Shown one piece after another: positions 26,701 through 34,036 of a DNA stretch of 40,172 bases. Source of the stretch: Lachnospiraceae bacterium (GTDB taxonomy: Bacteria; Bacillota_A; Clostridia; Lachnospirales; Lachnospiraceae). The notes beneath the pieces were generated by a model. That model did no database searches and was not told the DNA's origin. It worked only from the letters and a program-made list of their open reading frames with translations. The translations under genes and the position numbers were made by a program. The stretch lies in the NCBI GenBank assembly GCA_004556565.1, contig SFGN01000037.1:1-40172 (forward strand). The letters are read 5' to 3'. Positions within the stretch are counted from its first letter, which is position 1; each line of letters opens with the position of its first letter.

Positions 26701-26774
26701 GGGTGTTCGATATTTAAATAAACTGCTTTATGGAACTGAAAATTTAACCCTACATAAGCGGGAATCTTTTAGCA

Positions 26775-27311
26775 TTACACTCTCCATTCCATCAGCACAC
26801 AATCTTCCTTTTTCCCCTCGTGTAGCTCATGTTCGGGAAGTTCCTTAATAATTTTAAATCCTGCCTTCTGATATGCTCGTACTGCTCGTAGATTATTTTT
26901 TCGTGGGTCAAGAATCACCGCATCGGCATCCATTTCCGTTCGTAGATATTGGCATACTACTCTGCAATATTCTGCACCGATTCCCATATTCCAATATTCC
27001 GGCTCACCGATAAATTGGTCCATCGCATAAATCTTTTCTTCCGTCTCATGGTAATTATATTCGTCGAAAAGTTCCCCCTGAATTCTATATATTTGTGCGT
27101 AACCGATAGGAATTGTATCATATTCAATGATGACTCGATAAATCTCATCCGCCCATTGCTCTGTATAATGCTCACGAATCGTTTTCTGTGTATGTTTTTT
27201 ATCTCTACCGTCGTAGAATTCAAGAACACGGTCATCTGTCAGCCATTTTAGCATTAGAACTAAATCATCCTCATTCATCGGGCGAAAGGAAACTCGCTTT
27301 TTTTCCAACAT
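26775..27311 (-). CDS. aac(6')-Im: aminoglycoside 6'-N-acetyltransferase AAC(6')-Im
   Basis: A 178-residue GNAT acetyltransferase that transfers acetyl from acetyl-CoA to the 6'-amino group of aminoglycosides such as tobramycin, kanamycin and amikacin. The sequence (VSFRPMNEDDLVLMLKWL near the start, acetyl-CoA loop EYWNMGIGAEYCR at about 106-118, LDPRKNNLRAVRAYQKAGF near 136-154) matches my memory of AAC(6')-Im, close to the acetyltransferase half of AAC(6')-Ie/APH(2'')-Ia. It begins 43 bp after the aph(2'')-Ib stop, in agreement with the about 44-nt spacing reported for that pair. GAGGTG precedes the ATG. It is probably transcribed from the aph promoter and ends at the 26661-26700 terminator. 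Confidence 0.9.
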   Translation of the reverse strand: MLEKKRVSFRPMNEDDLVLMLKWLTDDRVLEFYDGRDKKHTQKTIREHYTEQWADEIYRVIIEYDTIPIGYAQIYRIQGELFDEYNYHETEEKIYAMDQFIGEPEYWNMGIGAEYCRVVCQYLRTEMDADAVILDPRKNNLRAVRAYQKAGFKIIKELPEHELHEGKKEDCVLMEWRV

Positions 27312-27354
27312 AATTCACCTCTTCCATAATATAATTTCACATCATCTTTTCCTG

Positions 27355-28254
27355 CTAAAATATAAACATCTCTGCTTGTGTTTGTAGCAATTCAGAAACA
27401 CCCTTAATCAACATTTCCCTATCTTTTCTTTCATAACCATAAATAATTTGGTCTATCGACCAATATACATCATTAAGCTCTGCTTTTCTTTCTGCTACTT
27501 CCGGCGCCTTATGCTGATAGTATTTTAATACCTTCCTGCCAAATTCTTTCCCGAAATCATCTGTACTACAATCCAGCAAGCACAAAAAATCATTATCCGG
27601 GTCACCTACATTAAAATCGCCAAAATCAATAACTCCAAACAGTCTATTATTTCTAAAAATCATGTTATTTGCACTGAAATCATTATGTACCAAACAAGGG
27701 GTATATTTAAATAAAACAGCATTGTTTAATATGTTTTCATATATTGTTTCGATATGTTCCAACATCTCATCAGTTAACAGCTGCTCCTTTTCCAGAATAC
27801 TTATAAGTAATTTTTTATCTTGCAAAAACTTATCTTTCTTATTCACCAGAGCATCTGAAAACAAACTGACAGAACAATCAATCTCTATGGAATGTAACTC
27901 TTTCAAAAACGTCGCTTCATCATATGCAAGGGCATCCTTTTCCTTTTCACTCAACTTATGATACTGCTCATAAGTAATACGTTCCCCTTTAATATATTTC
28001 ATAATATTAAATCGGTCACTTTGATACACTACCGCAGGGATTTGATAAGATAGCTTACAGTTTTCTAAAAAACGATACAATTCAAACTCTCGTTTCTGAG
28101 AAATTCTAACAGAATCTCGTTTAGGAACTTTCACAACATATTGTTCATTACACAAAAAAGTATCACTATCATCGCCGGACGATAAATAACGGAGTTCATT
28201 TATTTTTATCTGTTTATTTAAGTGCTCATATATCTCAGCGTCCAAGTTAACCAT
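27355..28254 (-). CDS. aph(2'')-Ib: aminoglycoside 2''-phosphotransferase APH(2'')-Ib (also named IIa)
   Basis: A 299-residue kinase-fold protein that phosphorylates the 2''-hydroxyl of gentamicin, tobramycin and kanamycin. Length, start (MVNLDAEIYEHLNKQIK) and end (LLQTQAEMFIF) match APH(2'')-Ib as I remember it. Catalytic signature: H190, D192 and N197 in VHNDFSANN, and the metal-binding D210 in VIDFGDFNVGD. AAAGGAG lies upstream of the ATG, and a consensus promoter sits at 28290-28318. Base composition is clearly more A/T-rich than the flanking mobilisation genes, consistent with separate acquisition. It forms an operon with aac(6')-Im. Together they would give resistance to most clinically used aminoglycosides. 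Confidence 0.93.
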   Translation of the reverse strand: MVNLDAEIYEHLNKQIKINELRYLSSGDDSDTFLCNEQYVVKVPKRDSVRISQKREFELYRFLENCKLSYQIPAVVYQSDRFNIMKYIKGERITYEQYHKLSEKEKDALAYDEATFLKELHSIEIDCSVSLFSDALVNKKDKFLQDKKLLISILEKEQLLTDEMLEHIETIYENILNNAVLFKYTPCLVHNDFSANNMIFRNNRLFGVIDFGDFNVGDPDNDFLCLLDCSTDDFGKEFGRKVLKYYQHKAPEVAERKAELNDVYWSIDQIIYGYERKDREMLIKGVSELLQTQAEMFIF

Positions 28255-28289
28255 TTTAGTCTCCTTTACACATACCTTCAGTAGAGAGA

Positions 28290-28318
28290 ATTATATCATT
28301 GAACATACATTTTTTCAA
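28290..28318 (-). promoter_or_regulatory. consensus sigma-A promoter of the aph-aac operon
   Basis: On the minus strand: TTGAAA (28318-28313), 17 nt, TATAAT (28295-28290), about 35 bp upstream of the aph(2'')-Ib ATG. The -35 box begins just past the stop of the 92-aa ORF. Near-perfect boxes and optimal spacing predict strong constitutive transcription. Confidence 0.9.
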
Positions 28319-28322
28319 CGAT

Positions 28323-28601
28323 TTACCTTTGCATATTATACTGTGCCATTTGCCTTCTTTTTTGTTCTCTGTATTTATCATCCAGTTTTCTCGGCTTACG
28401 ATAACTAACGCATGATTTAGGCATGGAATAGGTCTTATCAATATCTGTTTCGCCTACCAGCTTATAAACCTCTGGGAATGCGATAACTAATGCGTCAAGT
28501 TTTCTCATAACTGCCTTATCTCGGGTATAAACAACTGCTGTCTGCTCCCCTGCATTAAAATTGATGACCGTTTCCTGCTCATACTTGGATAAACTGCCCA
28601 T
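28323..28601 (-). CDS. small conserved protein of the IME, function unknown
   Basis: A 92-residue protein with AAAGGAG upstream. The N-terminal half looks globular (YEQETVINFNAGEQTAVVYT, then RDKAVMRKLDALVIAFPEVY); the C-terminal tail is basic (YRKPRKLDDKYREQKRRQM). I recall similar short proteins in recombinase/Mob elements of gut Clostridia, but I know no function. The basic tail suggests nucleic-acid contact. It lies between the structured segment downstream of the recombinase and the aph promoter, so the resistance operon seems to have entered directly behind this gene. It is intact. Confidence 0.7.
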   Translation of the reverse strand: MGSLSKYEQETVINFNAGEQTAVVYTRDKAVMRKLDALVIAFPEVYKLVGETDIDKTYSMPKSCVSYRKPRKLDDKYREQKRRQMAQYNMQR

Positions 28602-29001
28602 TAAACCACTCCTTTCTCTCTGACTCGTATTTTGGGCGACTCTAGACTCGTACTTTTGACGGGCAAATAATAAAGCCTGCCGTAGGCAGGCGGATAGGAT
28701 AGGATAAGATAGAGATGGTATATCTCTTTTTTATCTTTTTATTTTATTCTTTTCTTTGGTTCTTTCTTTTCTGCTTTTCTTTTTCTCTTTTTTCTCTAGG
28801 AAGAGGAAGAGAAGGAAGGGGAAGGGAAGGTTGCACTGCCGAGACCATCAAAAAAGACATCCGCAACAAACATATTCACTGTCCGTTTTGAATGCCTTTT
28901 TATTCTGATTTTGCTCGTTAAATATCGTAGCAAAACCATTCCTTATTATTCACTTGATAATTTCCTCGTCTGCCATTTTCACAATCGCAAATTCACGATA
29001 A
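28602..29001. other. 400-bp non-coding segment with repeats and polypyrimidine/polypurine tract
   Basis: No convincing gene is present. It contains a 12-13-bp direct repeat GACTCGTAyTTT (28622-28633 and 28645-28656), a perfect hairpin (28675-28691), tandem GGATA pentamers (28692-28711), about 80 nt that are almost only pyrimidines (28718-28797) and then 33 pure purines (28798-28830). The tract could fold on itself or form unusual DNA. It lies between the recombinase stop and the 92-aa ORF. Short ORFs across the tract (for example a 38-codon one from 28857) lack ribosome sites and are low complexity. Confidence 0.6.
28675..28691 (-). terminator. hairpin with T-rich tail downstream of the recombinase
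   Basis: Perfect stem GCCTGCC/GGCAGGC with a 3-nt loop. On the minus strand it is followed by TTTATTATTT, so it could terminate recombinase read-through before the 92-aa gene. The T-run is interrupted, so strength is uncertain. Confidence 0.55.
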
Positions 29002-30846
29002 TTATTGCCCTACTGCCTTTGCTTTCTCCGCTTCTATTTCTGCCCACGCTTTCCTCGCTTCTTCTCTTTTTCGTGCCATATATTTGCGGTTGCTTGCTCG
29101 CTTTTTCTCCAGTTTTTCCTGCCTTTTAGCTTCTGCCAGCTTCTCTTCTTCCGTCAGCTCCACAACCACTTCGGGAACTACAAATCTGCCGATATAATTC
29201 AAATAAATATCTACATCCTGCGTTCTGTTTGCACCACTTCCAACTGCCTTATAAACCATAATTTTATCAACAAATTCGTTCAATATGGCTGGTGTCAGTT
29301 CCTCGAATGTCGTATGCTTTTTTACAAGCTCCATGAACACATCCACATCCGTTTTCTTTGCACTCATGCCCTCTAATTCAGCATTATCTCTGTCAATATC
29401 CGCTTCTAATGCTTCAAGCTCCAACTCGTAATCACTAAGCATTGCATTGAAGCGTTTATCGTTCAATTTACCGCTGATATTGTCCTCATACAGCTTCCTT
29501 ATCAGACGATTGATTTCACTCACTCGTTTCTGCTTTTTGGCAAGCCTTTTCTCCAGTCTGACTGATAACTCTCCCTGCTGTTCTTCGGAAATACTACATA
29601 CCTTTTCCCTAAACTCTGCTTCATTCTCCACTGCATAATCACAAGTTCTTTTTATGGTTTCCAACACAAGCGTTTTCAATGCCTTTGTAGAAATGCTATG
29701 GCTGGAACACACTTTCTCATACATCTGTTTTCCCAACGCATTATTAGAACAAGAGTATCTGTCCTCGGGAGCATGATATACCATTTCCCCTGCCTTAAAA
29801 TAGTTTTTCTTCCATACCCCTTTTGAGTGTCTGTGATTATACATTTTTGCTCCACAATCAGCACAAAACACCTTGCCGGTAAGAGGATTGCTTTCCTCAA
29901 ATACTCCTATTCTTCTCGGTGTATCTAACAATTTCTGCACTGTTTCCCATGTATGTTTATCAATAATTGGCTCTTGGGTATTTTCAAAGATTACCCACTC
30001 GGATGAGTCCACTTTAGTAGGTCGCTTATCCTTGTATGACTCCTTTTTTGTTCTGAAATTGACAGTACACCCGATGTATTCCATTCTCGTCAAAATGGTC
30101 TTAACTGTACCGCCTCTCCACGCATAGGGATGTTCCATGTCGAAAGATTTTACATTAGCTCCCCTGCCACGCATACCCAAATAATACTCAGGTCTTTCCA
30201 CCTTGTCCTCTGCCAGTTCCCTTGCAATCTGGTAAGGTCCTTTTCCATTCAGACACATATTAAATATTCTGCGGACAACTTCGGCTGCTTCTTCGTCAAT
30301 CTCCCACTTATCGGGATTGTCAGCACTCTTTTTATAACCATAGCAACAACGATTGTTTGTGTGTGCCTTGCCACTCATTCCTCTCGTCTTTAATACCGCT
30401 GTTATCTTTCGACTGGTATCACGCACATACCACTCGTTCATAATGTTCAAGAATGGAGCAAATTCTGCACTCTCTCTACGTTCGCTGTCAACACCATTGG
30501 AGATTGCTATAAAATGTACTCCCTTTTCCCGAAACATGACTTCTGTGTAAAATCCTACTTGCAAATAATCTCTACCGATACGGCTCATGTCCTTTACAAT
30601 GACAGTTCCTACCTTGCCAGCTTCAATATCCGCAAGCATTCTCTTCCAGTCGGGTCTGTCAAAATTAGTGCCAGTCCATCCATCATCTGTGTAATGCTCG
30701 ATATTCTCATATCCATGCTGTTCCGCATACTGTGTCAGCATACGCTTCTGATTGACGATACTGTTTGACTCTCCCTGCACTTCATCATCCTTTGAAAGTC
30801 GCTCATATAAAGCTGTGATTTTAAATCTCTTATCCTTGATTTTCAT
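29002..30846 (-). CDS. large serine recombinase (TnpX/TndX-like)
   Basis: 614 residues; excises and integrates the IME. The resolvase domain (about 9-160) has catalytic Ser18 in YERLSKDDE and the following QKRML, DDGWTGTNFDRP and DMSRIGRDYL motifs. The recombinase domain (about 175-280) is followed by a zinc ribbon (CADCGAKM ... YSCSNN, about 330-375), a coiled coil (about 400-500) and a very basic C-terminal tail. Length and order match TnpX/TndX-type enzymes, which act without DNA repeats longer than a few bases. I chose ATG 30846 because AAAGGAG lies upstream with about 10 nt spacing; an upstream in-frame start would run into the junction. The gene starts 61 bp inside the right junction, the normal place for such recombinases, where excision to a circle could place a new promoter upstream. 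Confidence 0.93.
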   Translation of the reverse strand: MKIKDKRFKITALYERLSKDDEVQGESNSIVNQKRMLTQYAEQHGYENIEHYTDDGWTGTNFDRPDWKRMLADIEAGKVGTVIVKDMSRIGRDYLQVGFYTEVMFREKGVHFIAISNGVDSERRESAEFAPFLNIMNEWYVRDTSRKITAVLKTRGMSGKAHTNNRCCYGYKKSADNPDKWEIDEEAAEVVRRIFNMCLNGKGPYQIARELAEDKVERPEYYLGMRGRGANVKSFDMEHPYAWRGGTVKTILTRMEYIGCTVNFRTKKESYKDKRPTKVDSSEWVIFENTQEPIIDKHTWETVQKLLDTPRRIGVFEESNPLTGKVFCADCGAKMYNHRHSKGVWKKNYFKAGEMVYHAPEDRYSCSNNALGKQMYEKVCSSHSISTKALKTLVLETIKRTCDYAVENEAEFREKVCSISEEQQGELSVRLEKRLAKKQKRVSEINRLIRKLYEDNISGKLNDKRFNAMLSDYELELEALEADIDRDNAELEGMSAKKTDVDVFMELVKKHTTFEELTPAILNEFVDKIMVYKAVGSGANRTQDVDIYLNYIGRFVVPEVVVELTEEEKLAEAKRQEKLEKKRASNRKYMARKREEARKAWAEIEAEKAKAVGQ

Positions 30847-30848
30847 TG

Positions 30849-32312
30849 CTATCCTGCTCCTTTGCATTTTGAATATTTCCACTGCCTACTCTCAAAGTGT
30901 ATTACATCTGTGTACTGTTTCGGTGGCTGTGTAAAATGCTCCGATACAAAAGAATCACAGGGACCATAATGCTTGCCTGCCCAGATATCCAACTCCGGCT
31001 CTTCTTTTTCTGCAATGATTCCAAAGAACTGTTTCAGTTTTTTCTCAATTGTCTTGAACCCTTCCTGTTTTGTTTTCTTTGCATTGAGATAAAACGTATG
31101 ATAATTGCAGGTAATCTGACATTTATGACTCTCATAAATATAAGGATCTGCAGTTGCTGTCAGAACCCTGGCACTGATCAAATACAAAATCTTGCGGCTT
31201 CGTTCTTTCAGTTCACCAATATCTGCTTTGGCTACTTCCATGGTTGGGATAATCGCATGGTGATCGGATACTTTCTTTGAATTTAATACCTTACTCACGT
31301 CCGGTTGATATTCCAGACCTTCAGCATAAGGCATTTTCCCAAATAACATCTGAATCAGAGTTTCTGTACTTTCTCCCATCTCATCTGTCAGATACTGGCT
31401 GTCTGTTCTCGGATAAGTGACAAGCTTCTGCTCATACATCTCCTGCACAGCATCCAATGTCTGCTGTGCGGTATAGCCAAACATTCTGTTAGCTTCCCTC
31501 TGCAGGGTGGTCAGATCATAAAGCTTCGGAGGGCGGACCGTTTTCTCTTTCACATCATCCTTCTCCACTTCGCACATGCGCTCCTGACACTCTGCAGCCA
31601 CTTTATCTGCATCTTCTTTTTTCTGAAAATTCTCTGTGACCGCATCCATATCGTCAAATTTGATATGAGCCATATAATATTTCTCTTTGGTAAATTCCTT
31701 GATCTTCTGATTTCGATCCACGATCATGGCAAGTGTTGGTGTCTGTACTCTTCCAACTTTCAGATTCTGGTTATACAGAACAGAAAAAAGACGGCTCGCA
31801 TTGATTCCCACCAGCCAGTCAGCCTTTGCCCTGCAAAGAGCTGACTGATAGAGACTGTCATAACACGAACCGTCTTTTAATGACGCAAATCCATCTTTAA
31901 TTGCCTGTTCTTCCATGGAAGAGATCCAGAGTCGCTTCATCGGCTTTTTACATCCTGCCTGCTCATACACCAGACGGAAGATCAGCTCACCTTCACGTCC
32001 TGCATCAGTGGCACAGATCACTTCATCTACTTTGGAATCTCTCATAAGTTTCTTTAAGATTCCAAACTGCTTTTTCGTACCTTCCAATACCTTATGTTTC
32101 CAACATTCTGGCACAATCGGCAGATCATCATATCTCCATTTTTTATATTTTTCATCGTATTCCGATGCATCACATAATCCAACTAGATGTCCTACGCACC
32201 AGGAAACGATATAACCGTTTCCCTCCACGTAGCCATCTTTTCTTGTTCTGGCTCCAAGCACGGAAGCCAGTGCCATCGCAACCGATGGCTTTTCTGCAAT
32301 CACTAATTTCAT
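30849..32312 (-). pseudogene. topB: topB 5' part (topoisomerase III), interrupted by the IME
   Basis: Codons 1-468 are genuine TopB: Toprim domain start MKLVIAEKPSVAMALASVLG, DAGREGELIFR, and the catalytic tyrosine in TYPRTDS (about residue 297). The last 19 codons after KQYTD (VIHFESRQWKYSKCKGAG) are read from the IME, ending at 30849. The predicted 487-aa product keeps the Toprim domain and active-site Tyr but lacks the C-terminal segment and zinc ribbon encoded at 23549-24221. TopB relaxes or decatenates single-stranded regions and is a standard ICE gene, thought to help conjugative replication. It starts directly after the DUF4366 stop (TAAATG), so it is in the transfer operon. Whether the short form works is unknown. 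Confidence 0.9.
30907..30912. repeat. IME attachment-site repeat, right copy (TCTGTG)
   Basis: Second copy of the 6-bp repeat at the topB/IME border (see 24216-24221). The IME recombinase ribosome site lies about 50 bp inside. Confidence 0.8.
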
Positions 32313-33740
32313 TTACTCCTGCTCCTCTTCTTCATCTTCTAGTACCTCATCATTGAAATCTTCATCTTTCAAAACTTCTGTCCCTGCATTTTCCTGTTCT
32401 TCCTGCTCATCTGCATCGTCTACTTCCCGTTTTTCTGACTCTGAATCTTCGGATTCATTTTCATCCTCTTCCATCTCATCTTCATCATCATATTCATGTT
32501 TCGGTTTGTAGACTTTCAAGTAATAACCACCTGCCGCAGCTCCAACAGCAACCAATCCGATCAGTAGATAAGTCCCTGCCAAACTTTTGTCTTCTGGCAT
32601 CTGAATTTCATCCTCTACCTTATCTTTCTCATCTGTCTCTGTCGTTTCCGGCTTTTCTTCTTCAGCCTGTTTCTCTGGTTCTGCATAAACAATATCTACT
32701 TCCGGAAGTGTCACAGAATCAGAAAGTGTGAAGTTCATCAGGTCTTTCTCACTGACTTCGGTAAGGAAATACACATTATCCTGAGATTTTGAATTGTCGA
32801 TGATCAGATAAAAAATCTTACCACTCTTAGTTGAAATGGTATAAAACTCTTTTGTGCCTTCCGTAGCTGTTTTGGTAACAGAATCTGCTGTCTCGCCTTC
32901 TTTATTAAGCTGTTCCTCAATACCTGTCACTGTCCGATCATCCACAGTTCCTTTTGCATCTGTTGGCTCAGAAGCCTGTGCATCCTGCGGAAGTGGTGAA
33001 GTCGTTGTTTTCTCAGTCCCAGTTGCATCTGCACTGGTCGTGGTTGCCATCGCACCATTGCTGTCACCTGAAGTTTTCTGTTTCTCTGCCTGCTTCTTTG
33101 CCCATTCATAATAAGGATTCTGCAACACATACTTTTCAGAAGTATTTCCGGCACCATCCGTTACCGTGATTTCAATCTGTTTTGTTGTAAAATCTTTCTG
33201 TGTCAGTTGCACTCTCAGCATTCCATCCTTCAGATCTGTATAAGTGGTGCCATTAACTGTCACAGAAGTAATGCCGGAAACGGTATCATTTCCCTGAATC
33301 GTCAGTACACCATCTGTCAGAGATGCAGAAAGCGTAGGCTTTTCTGTGTCATAACACTTAATAGAGCGATTCTGCTCATAGACCTTCCCCTCACCATCTG
33401 TCACACGCACATAGACCGTCTGATTACCAGTAATGGAAATACTTCCATTCCCTGTCACATCCTGCCAGCTTCCGTCTTTCCCAGCTTTCGCTTCAATTTT
33501 TGTGATAGAAAATCCTTCTGGCATATGACTGGCATCCACAGTAATTGCGACTGCCGTTTCCCCCTGTCTCCAGCCATCTGGCTTTTCAATCGTAATTGCG
33601 GGTGCTGTATTCTCTGCCGCTAACACACTCTGTGTCTGCAACATAGGCGATGTCAAGCAAAGAATCGTTGTTGCCGCAAGCAATCCTTTTTTCACGCTAT
33701 TTTTAGATTTCTTCTGTTTCATCTTCTCTAAATTCATCAT
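32313..33740 (-). CDS. DUF4366 family surface/membrane protein (CD1107-like)
   Basis: 475 residues. An N-terminal signal peptide (KKGLLAATTILCLTSPMLQT, cleavage near AENT, residue 42) is followed by Ig-like repeats of the kind in DUF4366 (VYVRVTDGEGKVYEQ; ITVTDGAGNTSEKYV). A Ser/Thr-rich linker and a membrane segment (LLIGLVAVGAAAGGYYL, near 400) follow, with an Asp/Glu-rich cytoplasmic tail to the end. It would sit in the membrane with its bulk outside. It overlaps the end of the DUF4315 gene by 38 bp and abuts topB, so it is in the transfer operon. GGAGG lies 12-15 nt before the tandem ATG codons. Likely role: part of the surface side of the mating channel; the exact function is unknown. 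Confidence 0.85.
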   Translation of the reverse strand: MMNLEKMKQKKSKNSVKKGLLAATTILCLTSPMLQTQSVLAAENTAPAITIEKPDGWRQGETAVAITVDASHMPEGFSITKIEAKAGKDGSWQDVTGNGSISITGNQTVYVRVTDGEGKVYEQNRSIKCYDTEKPTLSASLTDGVLTIQGNDTVSGITSVTVNGTTYTDLKDGMLRVQLTQKDFTTKQIEITVTDGAGNTSEKYVLQNPYYEWAKKQAEKQKTSGDSNGAMATTTSADATGTEKTTTSPLPQDAQASEPTDAKGTVDDRTVTGIEEQLNKEGETADSVTKTATEGTKEFYTISTKSGKIFYLIIDNSKSQDNVYFLTEVSEKDLMNFTLSDSVTLPEVDIVYAEPEKQAEEEKPETTETDEKDKVEDEIQMPEDKSLAGTYLLIGLVAVGAAAGGYYLKVYKPKHEYDDEDEMEEDENESEDSESEKREVDDADEQEEQENAGTEVLKDEDFNDEVLEDEEEEQE

Positions 33741-33996
33741 CAGACCTTGTTTCCTCCTTCTGTATTTCTACCCTGCCGGGCAGTTCATTTTTCATTCTCT
33801 TTTTGAAAGCTTCCAGCTCTGGAATGCTCATATCCATTGCACGGATAATTTTTACAATTTCCAGATTTTCCGCTTCTGTTTTTGCTATCTCCGCAGCCTT
33901 GAAACGCTTTAAATCTGCTTCATATCTGGCTTTGGATGCTTCCATTTTTTCCTTGGCTTTCTCATAATCTGCCGTTGCTTTTTCAAGACTTTTCAT
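33703..33996 (-). CDS. DUF4315 family protein
   Basis: A 97-residue coiled-coil protein (MKSLEKATADYEKAKEKMEA at the start, acidic end DDEFREDETEEI), matching DUF4315 from Tn1549/CTn-type elements. I start it at the ATG preceded by AAAGGAG (33996); the longer open frame to 34113 lacks a ribosome site and overlaps the hydrolase gene. Its stop overlaps the DUF4366 start, implying coupled translation. Function unknown, cytoplasmic. Confidence 0.85.
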   Translation of the reverse strand: MKSLEKATADYEKAKEKMEASKARYEADLKRFKAAEIAKTEAENLEIVKIIRAMDMSIPELEAFKKRMKNELPGRVEIQKEETRSDDEFREDETEEI

Positions 33997-34036
33997 CGCT
34001 TCTCCTTTCCGGACGGCTGTTACACCGCCCTTTTCC

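Larger units (their letters stand above)
24222..30912 (-). mobile_element. 6.7 kb integrative mobilizable element inside topB, carrying aminoglycoside resistance
   Basis: The borders are set by loss of topB reading: topB homology stops at KQYTD near 30910 and resumes at TEDTLL at 24221, with TCTGTG repeated at both borders. The unit length is 6691 bp. Gene order from the recombinase end is: large serine recombinase, structured non-coding segment, 92-aa ORF, aph(2'')-Ib, aac(6')-Im, DUF3847, oriT-like region, MobA/MobL relaxase, TnpW-like protein. There are no type IV secretion genes, so transfer would need a helper; the surrounding ICE is an obvious one. The architecture resembles the Tn4451/Tn4453 group (TnpX plus Mob) but with different cargo. 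All genes appear intact, so the element is predicted to be able to excise. Confidence 0.92.

Noticed and set aside
28740..28857. 38-codon ORF across the polypyrimidine/polypurine tract
   Set aside because: No ribosome site, low complexity (Pro/Leu then Lys/Glu), simply reflecting the base tract.
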